Part shown: positions 8,526 through 16,558 of the stretch, piece by piece
How the letters are laid out: each line of letters begins with the position of its first letter
Numbering within the stretch: position 1 is the first letter of the stretch
NCBI GenBank assembly: GCA_024233935.1
Contig: JACKOY010000003.1
Location: forward strand, 186,001 to 250,000
Reading direction: 5' to 3'
Source of the DNA: Spirochaetales bacterium
GTDB taxonomy: Bacteria > Spirochaetota > Leptospiria > Leptospirales > Leptonemataceae
Length of the DNA stretch: 64,000 nt
The notes under the pieces: generated by a model
Databases searched by the model: none
The model's input: only the letters and a program-made list of their open reading frames with translations
What the model was told of the DNA's origin: nothing
Made by a program: the position numbers and the translations under genes

Positions 8526-8906
8526 TCAAGCCTTTTTTTTATCCTTATCAAAGAAGGTAGTGTGAATGTACTGCTGAATCAAGGCCAACTTTTCTTCGTC
8601 CAGGGGGTCGTATTGAATCCCGATGTTTTTGCCGTTGGCACGTACGACTGCACCCGAAAGCGAGATGGGGCGCCCGCCCAGGCGGAAGCGCACCGTCAAC
8701 CGGTCCCCCTGATACAGGGTGGAACGACAAATCAAAGAAAGGCCGCCGGTCCCCACATCAATGACCGTACAGGGATGGCTCTGGTCGTCAGTGTTGATTC
8801 TGAATTCGCCCTCGAGCTGAACATTGGCCCGCGCCTTTTTGCGCTTCTGCTGGCTGGCGTCCCGCACCTGAAGGGATTCGTTAAACAGGGATTTGTCCTT
8901 CGCCAT
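8526..8906 (-). CDS. PilZ domain protein (probable c-di-GMP effector)
   Basis: A 126-residue single-domain PilZ protein. The c-di-GMP-binding elements are recognisable: a basic R-K-K-A-R box near residue 22 and DVGTGGLSL (D/N-x-S/G-x-x-G type) about 30 residues later, followed by the beta-barrel strands. It probably reads c-di-GMP and acts in trans on a partner. The nearest candidate is the membrane glycosyltransferase two genes upstream. It lies downstream of the CHAT gene on the same strand. Confidence 0.85.
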   Translation of the reverse strand: MAKDKSLFNESLQVRDASQQKRKKARANVQLEGEFRINTDDQSHPCTVIDVGTGGLSLICRSTLYQGDRLTVRFRLGGRPISLSGAVVRANGKNIGIQYDPLDEEKLALIQQYIHTTFFDKDKKKA

Positions 8907-8942
8907 ACGCCAGAGTAGCGCTCCGAGCAGAATATTGTCAAA

Positions 8943-9914
8943 TCAGTCCTCAGTACGGATGGGCTGGAGATCGGCGGCGCCCTGTAGCCGAAAAAGCAAA
9001 CGCCGAATATCGCCAGACTGCCGGTCCTCCGCGCAGGCGCGGGCAAAGGCCTTCCAGATCGGATCTCCAGCCGCCAATGCTCGCGCCAGGGTCGGCAACA
9101 TCACAGAAGCCCGGTCTGCCAGACGGGCGATCGGATAGACTGCCGCCCCGCTACCCGGGAAACGCAAGCGGCCCTCCCCCTCCAGGCACGCTCCAAAGAC
9201 CACCAGACGATTCTCGGACGTGTGGCCTCCGGCTTCGGAGATTAGAGGGCACCAACCCTCCTGCAACAGCACCGCCGGGAAGCCCCCGATGCGGCGACCA
9301 TGTCCCAGATAAAAACAGATGTCGTGCTCGGCCATCAGCTGCGTGAACTCGTGCTCCCCGGGCGTACGCAGAAGCAGTCGGACCTGCGCCTCCGGCAGGG
9401 ACTTCTCCTCGATAGACAGAAAAGCTTCGGCTATTTCCTGCGCCTCGGTTCGCACATGGGTCAGCTCACCGGCGGGACTCTCCGACGCGCTGTTTCCGAC
9501 GATCAGAATGCGCGGCATCGATGGTGGAACTGCGGTCGATCGCGGGGCGCCCTCCTCCGGAAGTCGGAGAACAGAGAAATGATCGATCCAGTAGGTTGCG
9601 CCCTTGCCCAGGGCCTCAAAGGGCAGGTTTTCGTGATAGCTTCCGGCTACGCGCAATCCACCCGCGCGTACGGCATGAGTCTCCACAACTTTCAAGAACT
9701 CGCTTCCCGTCCCGGCCGGCGCCTGCCATGCAAGCAGGGGTAAACTCTCGCGGTCGTTACGGGCCAGAGCCAGCTCGGCGTCCTCGAGCAGTTGCGTGCG
9801 CTCACGGGGCGACGGCCCCAGCGGACCTTCGAACAGAAACGAAGAAACGCCGCTGATGAGCCTCGCCCGGTCCGGCTCTACAACGAGGACCGGCCAGGCT
9901 TCAGGCTGCTTCAC
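8943..9914 (-). CDS. CHAT domain (caspase-like) protein
   Basis: A 323-residue protein whose C-terminal two thirds match the CHAT family of clan CD cysteine peptidases. The pre-domain motif LPFEALGKGATYWIDHFSV is followed by ILIVGNSA, then HDICFYLGHGRR with the candidate catalytic His205 and RLVVFGACLEG with candidate Cys243. CHAT proteins are known as TPR-CHAT/Craspase and as separase-like proteases. Here there is no TPR or CRISPR partner. It starts with GTG 10 bases after the glycosyltransferase stop and precedes a PilZ gene, so it appears to belong to a polysaccharide/c-di-GMP operon. Substrate unknown. Confidence 0.7.
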   Translation of the reverse strand: MKQPEAWPVLVVEPDRARLISGVSSFLFEGPLGPSPRERTQLLEDAELALARNDRESLPLLAWQAPAGTGSEFLKVVETHAVRAGGLRVAGSYHENLPFEALGKGATYWIDHFSVLRLPEEGAPRSTAVPPSMPRILIVGNSASESPAGELTHVRTEAQEIAEAFLSIEEKSLPEAQVRLLLRTPGEHEFTQLMAEHDICFYLGHGRRIGGFPAVLLQEGWCPLISEAGGHTSENRLVVFGACLEGEGRLRFPGSGAAVYPIARLADRASVMLPTLARALAAGDPIWKAFARACAEDRQSGDIRRLLFRLQGAADLQPIRTED

Positions 9915-9924
9915 GAAGGCCGGA

Positions 9925-11469
9925 TCAGGCGGCCGGGGCCAACTCTCGACGGGCGGCCCGGGCGTTCATGTACGACTCACGAATAGAATCGAGACCCATG
10001 TACAGAAAACCGGCCGTGTAGATCAAAAGGAAGGGCACCAAAAATAGACGGTCGATATAGTACGAATAGGCAATGCAGGCCGCACAGTAGAGGCCCATAA
10101 AGATCTCCAAAAAGACGTACGGATCAAGCGGCAGACGATATCGTGTGCGTTCTTTGATTTGATCTGCGCGCGATTCGATTCGCAGTTTCGGAGTGCGCTT
10201 GAATCCGGACTGGATTCCCAAAAAGGCTTCGAGGTAGGCGCGGGTGTTTACGACGGCAACTCCGGTTCCGATCATCATCAGCACCGGCAACCAGAGAATG
10301 CGGGTCCGCCAATCGGGGTAAAGTTCCCTCTGGGAGTAGGTGTAGAAGAGCAAAGGACCAAAAGTTCCCAGACTCATCATTGTCGCCACGGCGAAAAGCA
10401 TGCCGATCGAGAAATCCGTGAAGTCGTAAGAACTCCAGCGACTCATGGTGAGAATCGGAAGAAGCAGAAGTATGTTCAGAATCATCAACGGGTGCACAGA
10501 GTAGTTCAAGAGATGCACAATTGCTTCCGCTTTGATCTTCCAGCCGAAACCAGAACGCAGAATACGCGGAATCAGTTTGATTGCCGTCTGCAGAGATCCC
10601 TTGCACCAGCGAAACTGCTGCGACTTGAAGGCGTTCACGGTTGCCGGAATCTCGGCCGGATTGACGACGTCTTTGAAGTAACGGAACTTCCAGCCAGCCA
10701 GTTCGGCCCGGTACGATAGGTCGAAGTCTTCGGTCAGAGTGTCGGACTGCCAGTTGCCCGCGTCCAGAATACACTGTTTGCGCCAGATGCCGCCGGTGCC
10801 GTTGAAGTTCATCCAGAGCTCGTTGCTGTTCCGGGCGGCCTGCTCAATAACAAAGTGACCGTCAATGCCTACCGATTGGGCACGGGTCAGCCAGGAATAG
10901 TCCGCATTGATGTGACCCCAGCGCGTCTGGACCATGCCCACGCCCTGATCGTTAAAGTAGGGGATTGTCCTTGCGAGAAAATCGGAAGCCGGAACAAAGT
11001 CGGCGTCGAAGATCGCAACAAACTCACCCCGGGCCACGGTCAAACCATCCCGCAACGCGCCGGCTTTGTGACCAACACGTTTGGTCCTGTGAAGGTGGCG
11101 GATGTTGACGCCCTGCTTCCGGTACTTTTTCACCAGAGCGCTAACGTGGTCTTTGGTGTCGTCGGTCGAGTCGTCGAGCACCTGTATTTCGAGCCTGGAA
11201 CGCGGCCACTCCAGAGCGGCCGAAGCAGCAATCAAACGATCGACGACGTAGTATTCATTAAAGATGGGCAGCTGCACGGTCACGTACGGCAGGTTGCGAA
11301 CGCCGCGCTGGGTGTTGATCGGTTCATGTTCTTTTTCGCGTCCGGATACGCAGTGTTCTTTGTTACGACCATAGAGATACACCATGATATAAGAATGCAG
11401 GCCGAAAGCAAAGAGCGCCAATATCGTCAGCGTGTAACTTGTCAGTAATAGTATTGCAATGAGGTCCAT
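9925..11469 (-). CDS. Processive family 2 glycosyltransferase, cellulose synthase-like
   Basis: A 514-residue membrane beta-glycosyltransferase. It has one N-terminal membrane helix, then a cytoplasmic GT-A domain with DDST (residues 99-102), DAD (155-157), TED (246-248) and QQFRW (284-288), which together mark processive GT2 enzymes. Four or five C-terminal membrane helices follow. It resembles the CslA/glucan-mannan synthase group rather than BcsA because it has no C-terminal PilZ domain. A separate PilZ gene lies two genes downstream and may supply c-di-GMP control. It likely makes an extracellular or periplasmic beta-linked polysaccharide; the sugar cannot be told from sequence. Confidence 0.88.
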   Translation of the reverse strand: MDLIAILLLTSYTLTILALFAFGLHSYIMVYLYGRNKEHCVSGREKEHEPINTQRGVRNLPYVTVQLPIFNEYYVVDRLIAASAALEWPRSRLEIQVLDDSTDDTKDHVSALVKKYRKQGVNIRHLHRTKRVGHKAGALRDGLTVARGEFVAIFDADFVPASDFLARTIPYFNDQGVGMVQTRWGHINADYSWLTRAQSVGIDGHFVIEQAARNSNELWMNFNGTGGIWRKQCILDAGNWQSDTLTEDFDLSYRAELAGWKFRYFKDVVNPAEIPATVNAFKSQQFRWCKGSLQTAIKLIPRILRSGFGWKIKAEAIVHLLNYSVHPLMILNILLLLPILTMSRWSSYDFTDFSIGMLFAVATMMSLGTFGPLLFYTYSQRELYPDWRTRILWLPVLMMIGTGVAVVNTRAYLEAFLGIQSGFKRTPKLRIESRADQIKERTRYRLPLDPYVFLEIFMGLYCAACIAYSYYIDRLFLVPFLLIYTAGFLYMGLDSIRESYMNARAARRELAPAA

Positions 11470-11579
11470 AGTTGTGGGGCCGGGGCGTCGCTCAGAGGTG
11501 ATTCACGTAGACGTGTTCTTGCGGGGTATGATTACCCGGTGTGGCACGGTTTTTTTGTGCGCCGCGCAAGTCAAGACTT

Positions 11580-12170
11580 TCAAGGCTGCTCTCCGATATC
11601 GGGGCCCAGAAAGCTGACAATTTGCCCACGATAGCGGCGTTGTTGGACAGCGAGGCCCAGTCCGTCCGGGGGCTTATAGGCTTCGCGGGCCTGAACCACC
11701 AGGACCAAATCCCTGGCCTGCAGGTCACCGTGGGGAACGAGCGTGGCCAAAAGCAACGTATCGAGTTCCCGGCCCGCTGCTCCATCACGCCAGAAGCTGT
11801 AGGGCGGGTCAAAGTAAGCGACAACCGGCGCGTTCTCCGAGAGAATGCGGCCGGACCGGCGAAAATCGCGGCGGCCGACTTCGATTTTCAAGCCCAACCG
11901 CAGGCTTTCGGCGCGCAGATGACGAATACGCGCCTGGTCCACGTCGAAGGCAAAGACCGGGCGAAAACCAAGCGACGCCGCTTCAAAGGCCATCTGGCCG
12001 GAACCGGCGCACAGGTCACAGAATGCAAAACGGCTCAGGTCACCGAGCTGGCCGGCAAGAACCTGGAAGACAGCCTCTTTGATAATGCCGGTGGTGAACT
12101 GCTGATGACCCCGGGCGGCCGGCGGCATGCGAATCGTGCGACCTCGAAGGCGGCCCGCCTGTATGCGCAA
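11580..12170 (-). CDS. rsmD: RsmD-type 16S rRNA guanine-N2 methyltransferase
   Basis: SAM-dependent methyltransferase of the RsmD family, which modifies G966 of 16S rRNA in small-subunit assembly. The start RIQAGRLRGRTI matches the conserved basic N-terminus. Motif I is CDLCAGSGQMAFEAASLG (about residues 51-68), and the catalytic DPPYSF lies at 121-126. Its 196 residues are normal for the family. It ends a leftward cluster of small genes, 15 bases after the LapA-like gene. coaD, often adjacent to rsmD, is not present. Confidence 0.88.
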   Translation of the reverse strand: MRIQAGRLRGRTIRMPPAARGHQQFTTGIIKEAVFQVLAGQLGDLSRFAFCDLCAGSGQMAFEAASLGFRPVFAFDVDQARIRHLRAESLRLGLKIEVGRRDFRRSGRILSENAPVVAYFDPPYSFWRDGAAGRELDTLLLATLVPHGDLQARDLVLVVQAREAYKPPDGLGLAVQQRRYRGQIVSFLGPDIGEQP

Positions 12171-12185
12171 CGTGTCCAGAGCGAC

Positions 12186-12419
12186 TCAGTAACGACGGTT
12201 GATCCGGTCCTGCTTGATTCGGAGAATATAGCGAACGTGGCCGGTATAGATGATGGTAAACAGAATGCCGAGCAAAGTGCCCCCGAGGATCACTTCATAA
12301 AGGGCAAACGAACCGCGCCAGAAAAGAAAACTCAACACAACCGGCTGCGGATTTCCCAGTACCAGAAGAACCAGCAAAATCGCTCCGATGAGCAGAAGTG
12401 TGAGTCGAACCGGAATCAA
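12186..12419 (-). CDS. LapA-domain (DUF1049) small membrane protein
   Basis: A 77-residue protein with two membrane helices. The first is followed by the typical N-P-Q-P-V-V-L-S-F-L-F-W segment of LapA/DUF1049 proteins, and the second by a basic tail. LapA/LapB proteins in other bacteria are linked to envelope and lipopolysaccharide assembly control. It lies 2 bases after the zinc-ribbon gene and 15 bases before rsmD, so the three are probably one transcript. Confidence 0.75.
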   Translation of the reverse strand: MIPVRLTLLLIGAILLVLLVLGNPQPVVLSFLFWRGSFALYEVILGGTLLGILFTIIYTGHVRYILRIKQDRINRRY

Positions 12420-12421
12420 GG

Positions 12422-12607
12422 CTATAACTGCGTTACGTTAACGCTACCGCACATCGGACACACCATGGAGCCCTCGGCGGCATCCTCAGCGGCCGGCTCT
12501 TCCCAGCGATAATCGCAGTCCTCGCAGACAAAGCTTACCGCTTCCAGGTCTTCCCCGGTCGACCAGCCTTCTTCGAGTTCCTCGTCGAGATCTTCCAGCT
12601 CACCCAT
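12422..12607 (-). CDS. Acidic zinc-ribbon miniprotein
   Basis: A 61-residue, strongly acidic protein with two C-x2-C knuckles (CEDC near residue 28 and CPMC near residue 50), forming a one-domain zinc ribbon. GGGGAG precedes the ATG at a proper distance. There is no catalytic domain. It may be a protein-protein or nucleic-acid adaptor. It is co-oriented and nearly contiguous with the LapA-like gene. Confidence 0.75.
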   Translation of the reverse strand: MGELEDLDEELEEGWSTGEDLEAVSFVCEDCDYRWEEPAAEDAAEGSMVCPMCGSVNVTQL

Positions 12608-12748
12608 GCATGACTCCCCGGACCAAAACTGCCTTTTCTATGGAAAAAACCCGGCAGACAACCGGTCCCGCGCCTCATCTCCAGGTTTGCCGCGTGGCGA
12701 AAATGGGCAATAATTATTCCGGGCCCATCTGGCAATCGGCCAGGTTCT

Positions 12749-13501
12749 TCAGCCACGAGCGCAGGTCGGACAGGCCGGATTGGACGGCAGCGCAATCCGA
12801 CGGAATTGACCGGTCAAAAACTCCATCACCAGCATCTGGCCAAAAAGAGGCTGGCCCGCCCCGGTCAGCACCTTCAGCGCCTCTACGGCCTGCAGGGCGC
12901 CCACCACCCCCGCCACGGCACCCAGAACCCCGGCACTGGAGCAGTCCGGCACCAGGTCGGCTGGGGGCAGGTCCTCAAACAGGCAGCGATAACAGCCGCC
13001 CCCACGGGCGACATCGATGACCATCACCTGCCCGTCAAAGCGCAGGATGCCCGCCAGGATCAGCGGCGTGGCCAGATGGATCGCGGTATCGTTTACCAGG
13101 AACTTGGTTTCAAAGTTGTCGGACGTCTCCACGATGAGGTCGTGACCGCGCAGGAGTCCGGTTGCGTTTTCCGGAGTCAGGCGGGAGCGCACCGCCTGCA
13201 CCTCGACCCCCGGATTCAGTCCTTCCAGATGTTCTGCGGCCGCCTCTGCTTTGGGGCGGCCCACATCATCGGTCGTAAAAATGACCTGGCGCTGCAAATT
13301 CGTAAGCTCAAGCACATCGCTGTCGACAACACTGATGCGACCGACCCCCGCCGCCGCCAGGTACAACAAAACCGGGGATGCAAGGCCACCGGCGCCGACA
13401 ACCGCAACCCGCGAACTCTTGAGCCGCTCCTGACCTTCCCGACCCACCTCTCGAAGAAAAATGTTTCGGGAGTAGCGACTCAGTTCGTCGCGGGTCAACA
13501 T
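12749..13501 (-). CDS. MoeB/ThiF/HesA-family E1-like adenylyltransferase
   Basis: Activates the C-terminal Gly-Gly of a small ubiquitin-like sulfur carrier (MoaD or ThiS type) by adenylation. Motifs visible are the N-terminal RYSRNIFLREVG, the nucleotide loop VVGAGGLASP, DSDVLELTNLQRQ with the conserved Arg, and two Cys pairs (CYRC and CPTC) forming the structural zinc site. The product is 250 residues with no rhodanese extension. No moaD, thiS or other cofactor gene is adjacent, so whether it serves molybdopterin, thiamine or another thio-cofactor cannot be decided. Confidence 0.88.
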   Translation of the reverse strand: MLTRDELSRYSRNIFLREVGREGQERLKSSRVAVVGAGGLASPVLLYLAAAGVGRISVVDSDVLELTNLQRQVIFTTDDVGRPKAEAAAEHLEGLNPGVEVQAVRSRLTPENATGLLRGHDLIVETSDNFETKFLVNDTAIHLATPLILAGILRFDGQVMVIDVARGGGCYRCLFEDLPPADLVPDCSSAGVLGAVAGVVGALQAVEALKVLTGAGQPLFGQMLVMEFLTGQFRRIALPSNPACPTCARG

Positions 13502-13508
13502 TCTGGCA

Positions 13509-13982
13509 TCACTGCCCCTGAACGATTGGCTTCAAACGCATGGCCAGATCCTGAACCAGGCGATCGCTGGTGTCCTGCTCGACCTTTTCGATCGCGGCCA
13601 AAATCTGAGACTTGCGGTCGGAATCGTCGAGGTTGGCCAGGGCTGCGATGCCCGCATACTGCACGCTGGCAGAGTCCGAAGAATCCAGCAGGCGCAGGAT
13701 CGCTTCGGTCGAAGGACCCGCCTCACCGATGGCTCCGAGGGCAGCCGCCGCATGGGCCTGAACGCGCTCATCCCCACTGCTCTGCATGAGATTGATCAGA
13801 GGACCGACAGCGGCGCTGACTTCGCCGCGACCGAGCATGCGACACGCTTCCATCTGAACCAGGGGATCGTCGGAGTTCAGATCCTGGAGATATTCCTCCG
13901 GAGCGCGATCGGCCGCATAGAGCGGGCCCGCAAGAACCAGAATCGAAAAGAAAAGGGAAAATCGATTGAGCATTACTTTCAT
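13509..13982 (-). CDS. Exported HEAT-repeat protein
   Basis: A 157-residue protein with a signal peptide (MLNRFSLFFSILVLAGPLYAADR) and three or four HEAT/PBS-lyase-like helical repeats such as DPLVQMEACRMLGRGEV and ERVQAHAAAALGAIGEAG. Such repeats make binding scaffolds, here in the periplasm. The start is ATG 13982 or 13973. It ends 7 bases before the MoeB-like gene. Partner unknown. Confidence 0.75.
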   Translation of the reverse strand: MKVMLNRFSLFFSILVLAGPLYAADRAPEEYLQDLNSDDPLVQMEACRMLGRGEVSAAVGPLINLMQSSGDERVQAHAAAALGAIGEAGPSTEAILRLLDSSDSASVQYAGIAALANLDDSDRKSQILAAIEKVEQDTSDRLVQDLAMRLKPIVQGQ

Positions 13983-14067
13983 ACAATGCCGATACGGCGC
14001 GACCGGAACCCTGTCAAATGCAAAACAGAGTGGCCGATCAGGTTCCCCGGCCCCAACAAGACCTGGT

Positions 14068-14493
14068 ATGCAGTCCCTGCCTTTGCACGCACTCCTGGTT
14101 CACCTGCCGATCGGGCTGGCCCTGGTCCTGCCCATTCCGGGACTTCTGGCCCTGCGACTGCCTGCTTTGCGTCCGGTTCTTGTGCTTCTCCACCTGGTTC
14201 TGAGCGCCGCGATCTACGCCGCCATGTACACCGGTACGGCACATGTGGAGGAGATCTCACCACCCGCACCGATCCAGGAGGTCATTGATGAGCACGAAAG
14301 ACGCGCCCAATTCTTCCTGCTGGCAGCCCTCGCCGCGCTGCCGCTTTCGGCCGTGGCCGTGAAGCGCAGCCGGCCACGAGTCGTCCTGATCGCGGCGCAG
14401 TGCGCCCTCGCTCTGCTCGGGATGTATGCGGCCCTGGCCGGCACGACAATCAGCTATTTCCCTGTTCCGGAGCCGCCATCGGTCTCTCCATAG
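14068..14493 (+). CDS. DUF2231-like integral membrane protein
   Basis: A 141-residue protein with about four membrane helices. The N-terminus (LHALLVHLPIGLALVLPIPGL) matches the start typical of DUF2231 membrane proteins, whose function is not established. ATG 14068 is chosen because the protein-like, hydrophobic sequence begins there; the frame is open further upstream. Its 3' end overlaps the GGDEF gene on the other strand by 40 bases, a convergent overlap. Confidence 0.65.
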   Translation: MQSLPLHALLVHLPIGLALVLPIPGLLALRLPALRPVLVLLHLVLSAAIYAAMYTGTAHVEEISPPAPIQEVIDEHERRAQFFLLAALAALPLSAVAVKRSRPRVVLIAAQCALALLGMYAALAGTTISYFPVPEPPSVSP

Positions 14494-15386
14494 ATGCGTA
14501 CGCGGCTTCCTTCTCCGCCTGGACGTTTGTTCAGCGTTGCCGCCGCCTCTGCAATTTGAGCGAAGTGATCCAGGCCCGGCAAGTCGGCCGGCACGATCGC
14601 TATCGCCAGGGCCGGAATCGGGATTTCCCTTTTGGTGCCGGTCCGGTCGACCCCTCTGTAACTACCCTGACGCCGGGTTTCCTGATCAAAGAAACCGGAC
14701 ACCAGGCCATCAAAGCCTTCCACAATCGCCTTGCTGATCCGGGCGGCCTGCTCCAGGGCGACCACGAAAACGAAGTCGTCCCCACCGATGTGACCGATGA
14801 AAGCATCGCGCCCGGCCGCGCGCACCGAGTTTGCGGCCACGCGCGCCAGCATCCGAATGATCTCGTCCCCACGCGAAAATCCGAAGCGGTCATTGAAGGG
14901 TTTAAAATTGCTGATGTCTATATAACAGACTGCCCGCCTTTTGCCGATCGCGGCAGAAACGGCGCGCTGTATGGATGTGTTTCCCGGCAGGCGACTCAGG
15001 GGGTTGTTGTCCAGCACTCTCTGAATACGATCCAGAGACAGGCGCAACCTCGGCAGCAATTCGTCTGCGAGTTGCTCTGGCCGCAGGTAGTCGTCCACCG
15101 GACAATCGGCCCATTTCCAGTTGTGAAGATCACCGGCAGGCAGAAACGCAAGCAGTGGAATCAGGTTGAAATAGAAATCGCGCTTAATCGAAAGTACAGC
15201 TTCGAAAGCGGCAGGCGGCCCTCCAATCAAATCCAGGATCACCGCATCAACGGGATTCGAGTACAAATAGCCCAACAGGCCGGTCGGGGTGGCCTTCACG
15301 TTGACGCGCCACTCGTCCGGGGGCAAAAAGAGGCGCACTCTATCGATCAGGGCGTTGTCTTCGCTTACAAACAGAACGGATGACAT
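14454..15386 (-). CDS. Receiver-like plus GGDEF protein (probable diguanylate cyclase)
   Basis: A 310-residue protein. Residues about 1-115 look like a degenerate response-regulator receiver (SVLFVSEDN at the start, Asp52 in VILDLIGG). Residues about 128-300 form a GGDEF domain with the NPLSRLPGN lead-in, the metal-binding YIDISNFKPFND and the active-site variant GGDDF (201-205). GGDDF keeps the acidic residues, so it may still make c-di-GMP. It is the last gene of the operon with the E1 dehydrogenase and HDOD proteins, 9 bases after the HDOD stop. No adjacent sensor kinase. Confidence 0.85.
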   Translation of the reverse strand: MSSVLFVSEDNALIDRVRLFLPPDEWRVNVKATPTGLLGYLYSNPVDAVILDLIGGPPAAFEAVLSIKRDFYFNLIPLLAFLPAGDLHNWKWADCPVDDYLRPEQLADELLPRLRLSLDRIQRVLDNNPLSRLPGNTSIQRAVSAAIGKRRAVCYIDISNFKPFNDRFGFSRGDEIIRMLARVAANSVRAAGRDAFIGHIGGDDFVFVVALEQAARISKAIVEGFDGLVSGFFDQETRRQGSYRGVDRTGTKREIPIPALAIAIVPADLPGLDHFAQIAEAAATLNKRPGGEGSRVRIYGETDGGSGTGK

Positions 15387-15395
15387 GCCGGAACC

Positions 15396-16238
15396 CTAGA
15401 CGGTGACCAGGTCACTTGCCGAGAGCAGACGCAAATCCGTCAGGGCCCTGGAAAAGATACCGACCAGGTGCTCCGGACCGAGATGCAGGCGTTCCCGGGC
15501 CGAAATTCGTACCGGCGCGATGAAGCGCTCTCCGTCGCTCCCGTGGTTGATCATCATTGCTACGGCGTTGGAGACATGCACGGCGGCGCAAACTTCCCCA
15601 TGCGCAGCCTGATCCTGTTCGGTTTCTTGTTGGTACTGACACGAAATCGGCACATACAGAACCGCGGGTAGTTGCCAGGCTTCTGCTATCCAGCCACCTA
15701 TCTGCCCGGCATCGGCCCCCAGAATGCTTCGCTCTATCTCATGGAGGTATCTTTCTTTGGTCGCATTTGCTTTTGCGATTTCGGCCGCTTGCTCCGGGAA
15801 GACGCCGGGGATGAGCGCACGACCGGTGCCGGCGATCAGGGCTGCTGTTCCAATCTCGCCCGCGGAGTGCAAACCCAGCTCCCGGGCGGTCGCCAGGGCC
15901 GAGCAAGCCCGATTGAGAGCATACTGCCAGACCCGGTAATCCCTGCCACGCAGGAAATCAAGGACCGGCACGCTGACCGCGAGGCCCTTGATGACGTCCA
16001 GGCCCAGAAGAATCAAAGCATGCGAGATGTTCGCAACGCGGCCCGGGAATCCGTACAGCGGCGAATTGACCAATTTCAGGATCTGCCCCGAGAGATTCGG
16101 GTCTTGCTCCACCAGCGCCGCGATCTCTTTGATGTCGCTTTCGCCTTCGAGCAGGCCGGCCAGGCGGCGCGCAACGAGCGGAATGGCAGGCAGCGTTACG
16201 GAATTCGAAAGGCGCTCCCGGATCTGATCGGGCGTCAC
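15396..16238 (-). CDS. HDOD domain signalling protein
   Basis: A 280-residue protein dominated by an HDOD domain (about residues 12-205). The opening LPAIPLVARRLAGLLEGE and the segment VEQDPNLSGQILKLVNSPLYG are characteristic. HDOD proteins are catalytically inactive relatives of HD hydrolases that act as signalling scaffolds, often with c-di-GMP proteins. It overlaps the upstream small gene by 4 bases and precedes the GGDEF gene by 9 bases, which supports a shared role. Confidence 0.88.
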   Translation of the reverse strand: MTPDQIRERLSNSVTLPAIPLVARRLAGLLEGESDIKEIAALVEQDPNLSGQILKLVNSPLYGFPGRVANISHALILLGLDVIKGLAVSVPVLDFLRGRDYRVWQYALNRACSALATARELGLHSAGEIGTAALIAGTGRALIPGVFPEQAAEIAKANATKERYLHEIERSILGADAGQIGGWIAEAWQLPAVLYVPISCQYQQETEQDQAAHGEVCAAVHVSNAVAMMINHGSDGERFIAPVRISARERLHLGPEHLVGIFSRALTDLRLLSASDLVTV

Positions 16239-16558
16239 GAGGATTCCGTCCCGGCGCTGGCCTGCAGATACGCTTCCCGCATCAGATCAAGAAAGGGATC
16301 TTTGCCGGCCAGGGACAGCCGCTGCTCAAGCGCCTGCAAACCGGCGGACCTGATTGCCGATTCAGTTGGCGCTTCGGCCTGCGCGGCCGGACCGATGGCA
16401 ACTTCGCGTACGTCCTGCTCCTCAAGTCGGAGGATAGAATCGGCCGTCAGAATCGTTCCTTCTTTGAGAATCAAGACGCCGCCGGCTCGACGCACATCTT
16501 CGGCAACGCGCTGTCCGGGCACCAGTCTGTATACGGGAACTCTCTGCAACATGCTCAA
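16235..16558 (-). CDS. Small HD-GYP-associated (DUF3391-like) protein
   Basis: A 107-residue protein. The N-terminal 55 residues (V-Y-R-L-V-P-G-Q-R-V-A-E-D-V, then GGVLILKEGTILTADSI) resemble the small beta domain found at the N-terminus of many HD-GYP proteins. The rest is helical. It is coupled at both ends: ATGA overlap with the E1 gene upstream and a 4-base overlap with the HDOD gene downstream. It probably works with the HDOD protein as a split version of a larger signalling protein; that is inference. Confidence 0.6.
   Translation of the reverse strand: MSMLQRVPVYRLVPGQRVAEDVRRAGGVLILKEGTILTADSILRLEEQDVREVAIGPAAQAEAPTESAIRSAGLQALEQRLSLAGKDPFLDLMREAYLQASAGTESS

Noticed and set aside
8943..9914. 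CHAT gene as part of a type III-E CRISPR (Craspase) or a gasdermin defence system
   Set aside because: No TPR domain, no Cas protein, no repeat array and no small pore-forming-like neighbour; the context is polysaccharide/c-di-GMP.
11541..13789. Two plus-strand frames of more than 320 residues (11541-12512 and 12806-13789)
   Set aside because: Antisense to rsmD, lapA-like, zinc-ribbon, MoeB-like and HEAT genes; no motif.
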